DNA of 64,000 nt, taken from assembly GCF_902196135.1 (NCBI RefSeq), contig NZ_CABIKE010000010.1, forward strand, positions 1-64,000, in the 5' to 3' direction. A program made the position numbers and the translations under genes. The notes beneath the pieces were generated by a model. It searched no databases, had not been told where the DNA came from, and worked only from the letters and a program-made list of their open reading frames with translations. Numbering within the stretch: position 1 is the first letter of the stretch; every line of letters starts with the position of its first letter. Below are positions 22,490 to 30,270 of the stretch, piece by piece. This stretch comes from Helicobacter suis. GTDB taxonomy: Bacteria; Campylobacterota; Campylobacteria; Campylobacterales; Helicobacteraceae.

Positions 22490-22557
22490 TTTGGATTCAC
22501 TTGGAGGACTTTTTGCGTCTTTGGAGGGAGAATTTCGCAGCGCTTTTTTGACAACAG

Positions 22558-22719
22558 AGCTCTAAAAAACTTTGAGGCAAGCACTCTAAAATTTTGCAAA
22601 ATTTCACTTCTTTTCACGCTAAGTTTTCAAGCTCTTTATCCTGAAAATTTCACAACAGAGCTCTAAAATTTTCACAATGAAGCTCTAAAGATTTTCACAA
22701 CAAATCTCTAAAAAATTTT
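22558..22719 (+). repeat. Second array of AGCTCT-centred repeats
   Basis: Units of roughly CACAACAGAGCTCTAAAATTTT occur at 22651-22672, 22673-22695 and 22696-22719. Isolated AGCTCT cores lie at 22558 and 22630, with a partial ACTCTAAAA near 22583. Core starts at 22659, 22681 and 22704 (ATCTCT in the last) keep the 22-23 bp step of the first array. The core differs from AGTTCT by a single base. The A/T-rich flanks are conserved here, unlike in the first array. Confidence 0.7.
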
Positions 22720-22821
22720 TACAACAATCCCACACGCTAAACACCAAAAGCTTTTGCGCACAACACCTCAAAAACACTCCAAAAACACCTAGAGGGGCTA
22801 AAAACGCGTGAAAACCCCGCT

Positions 22822-22873
22822 GTGCAGGGCTTAAAACCACAAAGTGATCTACCACTTTGTGTTATCCTGCACG
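22822..22873 (+). other. oriT: Candidate origin of transfer (oriT) with nic site
   Basis: A perfect inverted repeat CACAAAGTG (22838-22846) / CACTTTGTG (22853-22861) lies within an outer pair GTGCAGG (22822-22828) / CCTGCAC (22866-22872). Eight bases after the inner repeat comes TATCCTG|C, which equals the IncP/MOBP nic consensus (ATCCTG|Y), giving a predicted nick between 22869 and 22870. In RP4 the accessory-protein inverted repeat sits at a similar short distance from nic. The relaxase gene starts 70 nt downstream. Confidence 0.75.
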
Positions 22874-22939
22874 CTTAAAAATTTTGAAAAAATTTAAGCT
22901 AAAATTGAGCCAAAAGAGCAGGGAAAATAAAGGGAAGTT

Positions 22940-25165
22940 TTGGATAGCAAGATCAAGGACACACCCCTAGATTACAAGCCTAATTTAGACTGGATAGATG
23001 AGATAGTTAGACCCAAGAGGGCTAGGCCCAATACGGATACTTATGATGCCAAGCTCTTAATCCGTTTCAATGATTTTGTGCAAAAGGGTGCGCCTTCTGC
23101 ATTTAAATATTATGAGGGCAAGACCCCCGTTGTCATCAAAAACATCGGACAGATGAAGTGCACGCATTTAAAAAATGCCTTAGTATATGCGCTCAAAAAC
23201 ACAGACAGCAAACTAGCCTACACCCAGTGGTTTGATCAAAGCAGATTGGAGGATATTTTAGAGGAGTGGACACCAGACTTTGATAGGCTCAAAGACTGCA
23301 ATGAGGCGATGCATCTAATCTTTTCTCTCAAAGAAAAACCCGATGAGCTTGTGATGCATGGATTGCTCCACGCCACCTTTGAAACGCTTAGAACTTGTAT
23401 GCCTGATTACAAGTTTGCCTTAGTGCCTCACTCTCACCAACAACACGCCCATGTTCATGTCTTTATCAACAAGACTAACCAAATCACTAGAAAGAGATTA
23501 CGCTTTGCTACACGCACAGATTGTAAAGAGTTTTTCCACGACTTAAGAGAAGAATTTAGTTATCGTATCAATGCGTGGTTACAGACCCCTGAGCATCTCT
23601 ATGTCAATCAACCTAGCCTAAAAGTCCTAGACAATCTAAAAGAGCGCTTGCGCGCCATTAGAGACGAGGAAAAACAAGCAGAAAAAGACTTGGCTAGCAA
23701 AGAAGAGCACCTCAATCACTACAATCAAGAACTCCTCAGCATTGGCTCGTCAGCCATTCATAAACGCATCAAGCACCTAGAGCAGCGCACTAAGTTTTAT
23801 GAGGATAAGCTCTTGCGTGTCAGACAAATCTTAGCCAAACGCACTTGGGAAAAACCGGGTTGGTTTCCCCCCAGTCCAGCAGAACTAAAACGGCGCGCCA
23901 CTCTCTCCAAAGGCTACAATGAGGCTAACAAAGAACACTTTGAGCCTTTAGATGCCCTAGATGTCCCCACACTCCAAGATTTAAAAGCCCACTTCACCCA
24001 AGCTTTAGAACAACACCAACACCACACCACCCACACTCAAGAGAGCTTGCAGGCTTGGCTAGACTACACTAATACGCTTTTTGAAAAACAAACCAGAGGC
24101 TTCACTCTCTTGCAAAAGAAACAAGCCATCTATGAGCAATACCAACGCCTAGACAAACGCTACTTAGATAAAAACACCCTTGTGTTTATCTCCCAACTCA
24201 AAAGTGAAATAGAAATGCAGCGCATTACACAAGAGAGAAACTTCATCAATCCTAACTTCTTAGACCACATCGCTCAAGCTCTAAACCACCAACAACCCAC
24301 CCTCAAAAATCTCAAACACCACTTCTACAAACTCAAAACTTTAGCACACCTTGTGCCCCAGCTCAAAGAAGTTAATCCTAATCTGCAAGAGAGACAACTC
24401 TTCACTATCCAGAGCAACCAGCAAACCCTGCTCAATATTGCCAATGAAAGACTAGCTTTCTTGGTGCAACGCTTCAATGCTCTCCAACAAGAAAAAGAGG
24501 ACTTGGATCGTGTTTGGAATGAGTGGGCACAACAGCTCAAACAAGCCACAACCCAACAAGAACAAGAAAATCTCTTGCTCCATCCAAACCATGTCCAGCT
24601 CAACCGCTCTCTAGAGCGCACCAGCAAGAATCTATTTTACACTGCTAGAGAGATTTTAAGTGCGAACCGCTTTGTGAATACCCACGCACAACACTTGCCC
24701 CTCATCTTGCAAGATGCCCAACAGCTCTTACAAAAGCTCAAGACAGAATCAAAAAAACTAGAGACTTTCAAAATCAATAGCACTTCTCAGCAAAATCTAC
24801 AACAACATCCACAGGGACAAACACCGACCAACAGCACACCTAAACAGAGTGCTAAACCCAGCCAGTCAGATCAAGAGATAACTACCACACCAACCCCTCC
24901 AGAAAACCAACAGGCTGTGCAGATGGGGCAAATGATGGCACAGATGATGCAGATGTTGCAAGAGCAACAGAAAGTGATGCAAATGTTACAAGAACAAGAC
25001 AAAACTATCCAGAAGATGGCTCAAGACATTACATGGCTCAAGCAGCAGCAAGCCCAAAAGCCCGCAGAGCTTGGATCAACACAGCAAGACCCAAAAGCAC
25101 AGCCAACACCACAAACCCCACAACACCATGAGACCCTTACCAAGAAAAAAGGCAGGGGGCAGTAA
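22940..25165 (+). CDS. rlx: Relaxase (MOBP/VirD2-like) with C-terminal Met/Gln coiled coil and basic tail
   Basis: A 741-aa protein that should nick oriT and pilot the T-strand. Y83 (LKNALVYALKN) is a candidate nicking tyrosine. The metal-binding histidine cluster is PHSHQQHAHVHVF (H164, H166, H169, H171, H173). Residues about 215-600 are long Gln/Leu helices. A Met/Gln coiled coil at about 655-703 is nearly identical to one in the ArdC-like protein at 35993. The protein ends LTKKKGRGQ, a basic tail of the kind found on T4SS substrates. The start is TTG with AGGGAAG 3 nt upstream, and a possible -10 TAAAAT lies at 22900-22905. It sits directly beside the predicted oriT, on the opposite strand from most transfer genes. 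Confidence 0.9.
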   Translation: MDSKIKDTPLDYKPNLDWIDEIVRPKRARPNTDTYDAKLLIRFNDFVQKGAPSAFKYYEGKTPVVIKNIGQMKCTHLKNALVYALKNTDSKLAYTQWFDQSRLEDILEEWTPDFDRLKDCNEAMHLIFSLKEKPDELVMHGLLHATFETLRTCMPDYKFALVPHSHQQHAHVHVFINKTNQITRKRLRFATRTDCKEFFHDLREEFSYRINAWLQTPEHLYVNQPSLKVLDNLKERLRAIRDEEKQAEKDLASKEEHLNHYNQELLSIGSSAIHKRIKHLEQRTKFYEDKLLRVRQILAKRTWEKPGWFPPSPAELKRRATLSKGYNEANKEHFEPLDALDVPTLQDLKAHFTQALEQHQHHTTHTQESLQAWLDYTNTLFEKQTRGFTLLQKKQAIYEQYQRLDKRYLDKNTLVFISQLKSEIEMQRITQERNFINPNFLDHIAQALNHQQPTLKNLKHHFYKLKTLAHLVPQLKEVNPNLQERQLFTIQSNQQTLLNIANERLAFLVQRFNALQQEKEDLDRVWNEWAQQLKQATTQQEQENLLLHPNHVQLNRSLERTSKNLFYTAREILSANRFVNTHAQHLPLILQDAQQLLQKLKTESKKLETFKINSTSQQNLQQHPQGQTPTNSTPKQSAKPSQSDQEITTTPTPPENQQAVQMGQMMAQMMQMLQEQQKVMQMLQEQDKTIQKMAQDITWLKQQQAQKPAELGSTQQDPKAQPTPQTPQHHETLTKKKGRGQ
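24902..25047 (+). repeat. 146-nt segment duplicated (inverted) at 36063-36208
   Basis: 145 of 146 bases match the reverse complement of 36063-36208. The only difference I see is CTATCC versus CCATCC. The segment encodes the same Met/Gln-rich helix at the C-terminus of the relaxase and of the ArdC-like protein. Flanking sequence is unrelated, so the copy is a recent module duplication or gene conversion. Confidence 0.95.
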
Positions 25166-25341
25166 AACCCTAGTTGTTCTTATTTAGAGCAATACAAGCA
25201 GGGCATCATTTAAACGCTCTAAGCTCTCCCTAGAGCCACACACAAGCAAAACCATAGAGATATACTAGCCACCTTTTTCAAAAGCGTTTAAAAAGCCTTG
25301 TAGAGCTTAAAGTTTGCTAATTAACTTGCCAATGCACCCCT

Positions 25342-25358
25342 TGGCACATATCGTGCCA
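25342..25358. promoter_or_regulatory. Inverted repeat TGGCAC-N5-GTGCCA
   Basis: A perfect 6-bp-arm inverted repeat (25342-25347 and 25353-25358) in the 505-nt region between the relaxase stop and the xerT start. Its size suits a dimeric repressor or a recombinase-arm site. No binding protein can be named. Confidence 0.4.
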
Positions 25359-25482
25359 CACTCATAACATTTCTTGCAATTCCATAGTCTTTATTTAGAG
25401 AGATTAAGAGAGATTTTTGATTGGCAATAGCTCTTTGAAAAAATCTTTTGCTTGCATGCCATGTGAAAAACAAGCAATAGGT

Positions 25483-25508
25483 GGGAAAGAAGCTAAAGCT
25501 TCTTTCCC
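25483..25508 (+). terminator. Strong hairpin, probable terminator of the relaxase transcript
   Basis: GGGAAAGAAGC (25483-25493), loop TAAA, GCTTCTTTCCC (25498-25508): an 11-bp perfect stem followed by TTATTAATATTA. It lies about 320 nt after the relaxase stop and before xerT. The tail is T/A mixed rather than pure T, so termination efficiency is uncertain. Confidence 0.55.
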
Positions 25509-25528
25509 TTATTAATATTATATTTGGG

Positions 25529-25544
25529 CGGAAAAATTTTTCCG
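25529..25544. promoter_or_regulatory. 16-bp palindrome CGGAAAAATTTTTCCG
   Basis: A perfect palindrome upstream of xerT, followed by TTTTCT. It could be a loop-less symmetric operator controlling xerT or part of a second terminator. Confidence 0.4.
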
Positions 25545-25630
25545 TTTTCTATTAGTAATCCCGCACTCAAGGGAGGTGTTTTTAGGCATTCTCATTTTCT
25601 CTTAAAGTTGCAGAGAGCTCTTCCTCTCTT

Positions 25631-25645
25631 AAAGTTGCATTCTTT
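25631..25645 (-). other. Inverted copy of the element-end motif upstream of xerT
   Basis: AAAGTTGCATTCTTT is the exact reverse complement of 22137-22151. A related CTTAAAGTTGCA also occurs at 25611-25622 and 25628-25639 as a direct repeat with 17-bp offset. Position beside xerT suggests XerT recognition or autoregulation. Confidence 0.5.
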
Positions 25646-25670
25646 TAACAACTCAATAAGGGAGATGAAA

Positions 25671-26747
25671 ATGGCAAAAATAACAACCAATCCAGCTTTG
25701 CGCTTGAGTAGGACACAAAGAGAACTCTTTGAAAATATCAAGGCATTCTTACACCACAAAATCAAAAACTTTACACCGGTGCAAGCTTTAGAGGATGTGG
25801 CTAAGGTGCTCTGCTACCAAGAGGAGATTTTAAAATGCCAACATATCAGCGCATTAGAGAGTCTGTGCCATAAACTCTACAATCAAGGCATCAACCACAT
25901 TTTGATGGTGCGCATCTTGTTCTTGTTTTTCACACATTTTAAAGCCCATATCAAGCTAAAGAACTTGAGAAGCCTCACAGAGGAGCAAGTGATTAGCTTT
26001 CTCTTTGAGCTAGCTCAGACTAGAAAACCTAGCTCTATGGCTAAGTATGTGATGTATCTACGCCAATTCTTTGACTATTTGGACAGAAAACGCGGATACA
26101 ACTTTGACTTTCCTCTAAAAAACCTCGCCTTTGCACAAACAACACAAGCTCTACCCAAACACCTAAATGCCCAAGATTTAAAAGCCTTCATCCAAACCCT
26201 CTTAGAGTATCAACCCCACTCTAGCTATGAGAAACGCAACAAGTGTATCTTGTTGCTTGTGATACTAGGAGGTCTCAGAAAATCTGAAGTCTTCAATCTT
26301 GAGCTCAAAAATATCAAGCCTGAAGAGCAGAACTATTCTATTCTTGTGCTGGGCAAGAACAAGCAAGAGAGAAAAGCCTACATTAGAAAGTCCATCTTAG
26401 AACAAGCTTTGCACGCTTGGATGGATGATGCCAAAAGACTCCAACACTTCAATGGGGCGTTTCTTTTCAAGAAAGCCACATCATCCCAAAGGACTTGCCA
26501 ACTTCAAAACTTCATCGCTAAGATTTTCAGATATTCTAATATCAAACACCCTGAACGCTATGGCACAGGCTTGCACCTCTTTAGGCATAGCTTTGCTACG
26601 CTGATCTACCAAGAGACACAGGATTTAGTCCTCACTAGCAGAGCTCTAGGGCATAACTCCCTACTTTCTACTAAAATCTACATCCACACCACCCAAGAGC
26701 ACAACAAAAAGGTTGCCTGCGTGTTTGACACGCTTTTAAAATCTTAA
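25671..26747 (+). CDS. xerT: Tyrosine recombinase XerT-like integrase
   Basis: A 358-aa tyrosine recombinase with the catalytic set R203 (GGLRKSEV), H302 and R305 (HLFRHSFAT), H328 (ALGHNS) and nucleophile Y337 (TKIYIHT). The N-terminal half is the helical core-binding domain. XerT drives excision and integration of H. pylori TnPZ/ICEHptfs elements. I start it at the ATG of 25671, with AAGGGAG 7 nt upstream. An in-frame upstream extension to 25524 covers the palindrome and repeats and is probably untranslated. It is followed within 36 nt by the virB5-like gene, which has its own -10 box. Confidence 0.93.
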   Translation: MAKITTNPALRLSRTQRELFENIKAFLHHKIKNFTPVQALEDVAKVLCYQEEILKCQHISALESLCHKLYNQGINHILMVRILFLFFTHFKAHIKLKNLRSLTEEQVISFLFELAQTRKPSSMAKYVMYLRQFFDYLDRKRGYNFDFPLKNLAFAQTTQALPKHLNAQDLKAFIQTLLEYQPHSSYEKRNKCILLLVILGGLRKSEVFNLELKNIKPEEQNYSILVLGKNKQERKAYIRKSILEQALHAWMDDAKRLQHFNGAFLFKKATSSQRTCQLQNFIAKIFRYSNIKHPERYGTGLHLFRHSFATLIYQETQDLVLTSRALGHNSLLSTKIYIHTTQEHNKKVACVFDTLLKS

Positions 26748-26755
26748 GATGGGGG

Positions 26756-26763
26756 TGTATAAT
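26756..26763 (+). promoter_or_regulatory. -10 promoter element TGTATAAT
   Basis: TGTATAAT lies between xerT and the virB5-like gene, about 20 nt ahead of its start, with AAGGAG at the proper place. The same octamer occurs at 28837-28844. Confidence 0.55.
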
Positions 26764-26783
26764 AAAAAGAAAGGAGAGTTAAG

Positions 26784-28100
26784 ATGCTCAGAATGGCTTA
26801 CAAACCTTTCCTTTCCCTTATTCTCTCTAGCACTCTTGTCTCTAATGCCTTAGCTGCTGGTATGCTCACCTATGATGCAGAGGCTAACGCTCACCTAGCC
26901 ACTTCTAACAGCCAACAAACCACCATGATAGGCAAAATGGTAGATGGGCTTAGAAAATATGAGGAAATGATTTCTAAAGCTCAAGAGCAAATTGCCCAGT
27001 TAAACAGGGTTAATAACCTGATGAATAGGGCAAATGCTTTAATTAGTGGGAGTGCTATTACCATTGCTAACCCTATGAGATTGCTCGATCAATTCAAAAA
27101 CCAGATAGCCAGCATCCAAGCTAACTATGAAGACCTGAAACAGGCGGTGCAAAATTTTGATATTAGAGATAAATTAAGAGACAAGTATTTAGAGAGAAAA
27201 TGTCCATGGCTAGATGTGAGTAAGCTCACCCATAACAAAGTCCTAGACTTTCATAATCTGAGCGCAGCTATCTCTCAAGCTGGGAAACAAACAGCCCTGA
27301 TCAAAGATGCACAAGCTCTTATCAAACAATTAAGTGAAAGCACTTATTCTAATTTGCAAGGCTTGGAGGGGGAATTGAGCGGGGCAGCTTTGGGGGCAAT
27401 CCTATGTGAGCAATTAAACAGATATGAAGCTGAAGTTAATGAGCAAAACTATAGCATTGATGAAAGCCAAGCGATCATGCGCGGGGACTGGCAAGCAGTG
27501 AGAAAGGCTAGGTTTCAAAAAACCCTCGCACGCATCCAGCAAAAAATCAAAGAGGAAAACGCCCTCCAATTAAAAATCCAACCTTTAATGGCAAGATTAG
27601 ATACACTCAGAGCAGAGTTAGGCGTAACCGATAAAAATGCCAATGACAATAGACAAAAAATCCAGTATTGCAAGGAAAATCCAGAAACCCACACCTGCGA
27701 GCCTATCTTGCTCACTAAAGACAAGCTTTCTAACGATTTAGATCAAGCCACTAAGGAGTTTCAAGAAGCCTTAGTTGGTGCTCAAGACAAGGATGCCCAA
27801 TCTCAAGTTCTTGCAGACTATAACCAAAAAATCAGAACTCTCACTCTCCAGTATTTAAGAGAGATCACTAACCAGCTTTTGTTTTTGAATAAGACAATGG
27901 CGATGCAATCAAACCTCATGGCTTTTCTCACCCAACAAGATCGCACCACGCATGTTAGCGATAGCCTCAACACAAGCAAGATGGAAAATGCCAAGAGCAG
28001 GAGCTCTATATGTCAGAGCGTGCAATGCCCCGTGTTAGAAAAAGTCAACAGAGATGCCCAAGGGCGTATTGTGTGGCAATGGGGAAATTCTAGCTTCTAG
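26784..28100 (+). CDS. VirB5/TrbJ-like periplasmic T4SS protein
   Basis: A 438-aa secreted protein. The signal peptide ends near ALAAG (residues 1-25), and the mature part begins with a TrbJ/VirB5-like helical region (GKMVDGLRKYEEMISKAQEQ, then IAQLNRVNNLMNRANALI). The rest is mostly helix with six or so cysteines (ERKCPW, ILCEQ, YCKENPETHTCE, SSICQSVQC). VirB5 proteins sit at the tip of the conjugative pilus and aid cell contact. Family assignment rests on the signal peptide, coiled-coil pattern and context. It is separated from the other virB genes, on the opposite strand. Confidence 0.6.
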   Translation: MLRMAYKPFLSLILSSTLVSNALAAGMLTYDAEANAHLATSNSQQTTMIGKMVDGLRKYEEMISKAQEQIAQLNRVNNLMNRANALISGSAITIANPMRLLDQFKNQIASIQANYEDLKQAVQNFDIRDKLRDKYLERKCPWLDVSKLTHNKVLDFHNLSAAISQAGKQTALIKDAQALIKQLSESTYSNLQGLEGELSGAALGAILCEQLNRYEAEVNEQNYSIDESQAIMRGDWQAVRKARFQKTLARIQQKIKEENALQLKIQPLMARLDTLRAELGVTDKNANDNRQKIQYCKENPETHTCEPILLTKDKLSNDLDQATKEFQEALVGAQDKDAQSQVLADYNQKIRTLTLQYLREITNQLLFLNKTMAMQSNLMAFLTQQDRTTHVSDSLNTSKMENAKSRSSICQSVQCPVLEKVNRDAQGRIVWQWGNSSF

Positions 28101-28113
28101 CAGAGACTGGGTG

Positions 28114-28752
28114 CTAGTCAGGGAGACTAGGTGCTAGACCAGCATCCATCTGTGTCTTGCATTCTTTTGCTGTTGTCTTATCCAGTGGGGCATAGCTGTG
28201 ATTTTTGGCAAGATTTCGGGCAAACACCCTATAACACCTGATGAGTTTTGTTTTATCTCCTTTGGGAGGTCCATCCCAGTTGGGTTCTCCATCAGTCTTT
28301 GGAGCAATGAATAACACGGGCTCTAGATCGCGGGTGATAAGAAATGAAGGAGGGTGCATTCTATATACGCTCATTCTAACATACGCCCTACAAGTTTTAT
28401 CACCTTTGATGTAATCCTGCCCTTTTGCTAATCCATCCGCCATTTTTAAATAGCATTGAGACAGGGTCATAGCTATCTTTTCGTTTCGTTTGTTACTTTT
28501 TTGATTAGCCAAGCGATCTTTGTATAATGCCCTACCATGCTCAGCACTCTTGCACATACTCTCTTGCTCCTTGCTTAAGTTTTTTCCTTGTTGTAAGGCA
28601 TCCATAGCTAGTTCATCACATTTTTTCAGTACACTTTCACGCTCCTCATCGTGGGTAGCATAGTATTCAGCACTCTTAAATGCCATTAGAGGAGAGATAA
28701 GACAAGAAGCCAGAGCCACAGAGCCTAAAACACATGAAAAAACCCATCGCAT
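28114..28752 (-). CDS. EexN-like lipoprotein (entry exclusion candidate)
   Basis: A 212-aa lipoprotein. I start it at the ATG of 28752 (MRWVFSCVLGSVALASC), which has AAAGGA upstream and gives a good lipobox LASC with lipidated Cys17. The mature N-terminus AEYYATHDEERESVLKKCDEL closely follows the EexN family pattern (YY..H..ER...L..C), known from conjugative systems, where it prevents redundant uptake by cells already carrying the element. The protein is longer than typical EexN and contains extra Cys residues. It converges with the virB5-like gene, and TGCTACAAT at 28788-28796 is a good extended -10. A small hairpin (CTAGTC/GACTAG, 28114-28130) marks its end. Confidence 0.65.
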   Translation of the reverse strand: MRWVFSCVLGSVALASCLISPLMAFKSAEYYATHDEERESVLKKCDELAMDALQQGKNLSKEQESMCKSAEHGRALYKDRLANQKSNKRNEKIAMTLSQCYLKMADGLAKGQDYIKGDKTCRAYVRMSVYRMHPPSFLITRDLEPVLFIAPKTDGEPNWDGPPKGDKTKLIRCYRVFARNLAKNHSYAPLDKTTAKECKTQMDAGLAPSLPD

Positions 28753-28787
28753 ACCAAGATTTCCTTTTGTTTTTATTACAAGTCTTG

Positions 28788-28796
28788 ATTGTAGCA
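28788..28796 (-). promoter_or_regulatory. Extended -10 promoter of the EexN-like gene
   Basis: On the minus strand this reads TGCTACAAT, matching TGnTATAAT with one difference. It is 35 nt upstream of the ATG at 28752. Confidence 0.5.
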
Positions 28797-28836
28797 TATT
28801 TTCCACACTTAGTTATGAGAAGCGTCGTAACCTTGT

Positions 28837-28844
28837 TGTATAAT
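28837..28844 (+). promoter_or_regulatory. Plus-strand -10 element, possibly the displaced fic promoter
   Basis: TGTATAAT is identical to the promoter box before the virB5-like gene. It points rightward into the insertion sequence, where only antisense of tnpB follows. The first plus-strand gene beyond is the truncated fic gene at 30733. The box may once have driven that gene. Confidence 0.4.
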
Positions 28845-28914
28845 ACCCCTGTTCCCAAAAACATACACGAATATACATAATATGCTTTTGGGCATTTCGC
28901 TCTTCGTTAATAAA

Positions 28915-30270
28915 TCATTGAGATGACTTTGCAACTGAAGTCTTGCGCACAGTAGCCAAGCGGTAGCTATCAGTCCGTCTTAGCAAAATAACTTTGACTT
29001 CTCTATGAGGTGTGAACCTAGAGATTTCTTTATCAAAATATCTAGCTAAGATGTTTCTAGCAGCATTATAATCAGCCTGCACCACTTCCCCGTTTTCACG
29101 ATAAAAGCAATTGCCTTGCCTATAACCTAAAAGCAGGTTATGACAAAAGCTATCACATTGCGAAGTGTAGGCAGGATTGATAAGATGCAGTGTAGAACCT
29201 CTACACTTAGAAACAAATTCTAAAGCACTAGCAATAGTTCCCTTAACCCAAGAATTTAGCCTCCTATTAGTGTTTTTAGAAGTAGATTTTTTAGAAAAAC
29301 TAGAAGTCAAATCCTCACAGACAATAGATTTAGCTTTATCTACAACTTGATGACAAGCCGTCCAAATCATCGTTTTTAGTTTAGATTTCTGTCTAGAATA
29401 ATGCTTATTAAGTTTCTTTCTACCCAGATTATTTTTTAGAATAGAGCTAGCTTTAGACTTTTTACCTAGTTTCTGGTATTTTCTAGCAAGGGATAATAAC
29501 TTTTGCCGTCTCTGGTTTTTAGTTTTTAGAAAATCGCTTTCTTGAGTGAGGAATTTGCCTAGACCTTTTCCATAAAAACAGCCCTCGCTGTCTACAAAAA
29601 CTTCAGAATATCCCTTATCAAGACCTAAAGTTTTATCGCCACAATCCGCTTTAGATTCTTTTTCATAAGAGTGGTGAATTTCTAAGATGTCATTTCTAAT
29701 AATAAGTCGTAAAGTTCCACTAGGAGCAAATTGCCTAGTCGTATTAAGAGGGATTTTAATCCGCTTGCCTTTTATCAAAGAAGGGATAGACAACCAGCTT
29801 TGAGAATTTAATTCAAAAACAGAATAATCATCGCTCCGCACAATGATTTGGTTATAGACTTTATTTTTTCCGTGTTTGAAAGCTTTTCGCATACACCGAT
29901 GGAGAAAAGAATCAGAAAGCCAAGTGTCTTTTTTAAGTTTGATAAAAGCTTCTTTTCTTTCCTTATCTGTTTTGTAGTGGTTAAATATAGCTCTATGGAT
30001 ACTTTTTTTAGCAGCTTCTTTATAGAGGTTAATGGTGTTAAAGCAATCCCGCAGAGTTTCTTTCCAAGGAGTGGCTAGAACTTTGAAATCCCGTTTTTGA
30101 GAGATCCATAAGTCCCTAATAGCTCTATCTGTTATCCCTAGACCTTTGAGTGCGCCGTATTCTTGCCAGATCATAGAGCGCACAACTCCTAGTCTTTTAG
30201 CTTGTAATTTAAGCTGTTCTAGCTTCCCTTTATTGAGAAATTTGGCGTATAGAACTCTAGTAGCTAGCAT
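28915..30270 (-). CDS. tnpB: TnpB (IS200/IS605-IS607 family RNA-guided nuclease)
   Basis: A 451-aa TnpB. The RuvC-like catalytic residues are present: D in LGLDKGYSE, E in VCEDLTS and D in QADYNAARN. The zinc-finger region is atypical, with CDSFC present but the second pair reduced to one cysteine (NCFYREN). TnpB is an RNA-guided DNA nuclease that helps IS retention. The guide RNA (omegaRNA) would overlap its 3' end and extend below 28915. Length is somewhat above the family average. It overlaps the tnpA stop, so translation is probably coupled. Confidence 0.85.
   Translation of the reverse strand: MLATRVLYAKFLNKGKLEQLKLQAKRLGVVRSMIWQEYGALKGLGITDRAIRDLWISQKRDFKVLATPWKETLRDCFNTINLYKEAAKKSIHRAIFNHYKTDKERKEAFIKLKKDTWLSDSFLHRCMRKAFKHGKNKVYNQIIVRSDDYSVFELNSQSWLSIPSLIKGKRIKIPLNTTRQFAPSGTLRLIIRNDILEIHHSYEKESKADCGDKTLGLDKGYSEVFVDSEGCFYGKGLGKFLTQESDFLKTKNQRRQKLLSLARKYQKLGKKSKASSILKNNLGRKKLNKHYSRQKSKLKTMIWTACHQVVDKAKSIVCEDLTSSFSKKSTSKNTNRRLNSWVKGTIASALEFVSKCRGSTLHLINPAYTSQCDSFCHNLLLGYRQGNCFYRENGEVVQADYNAARNILARYFDKEISRFTPHREVKVILLRRTDSYRLATVRKTSVAKSSQ

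Noticed and set aside
22246-22719. CRISPR array
   Set aside because: The repeated units are six-base boxes with unconserved text between and no 25-35 bp identical repeat. No cas gene is present. A protein-binding array fits better.
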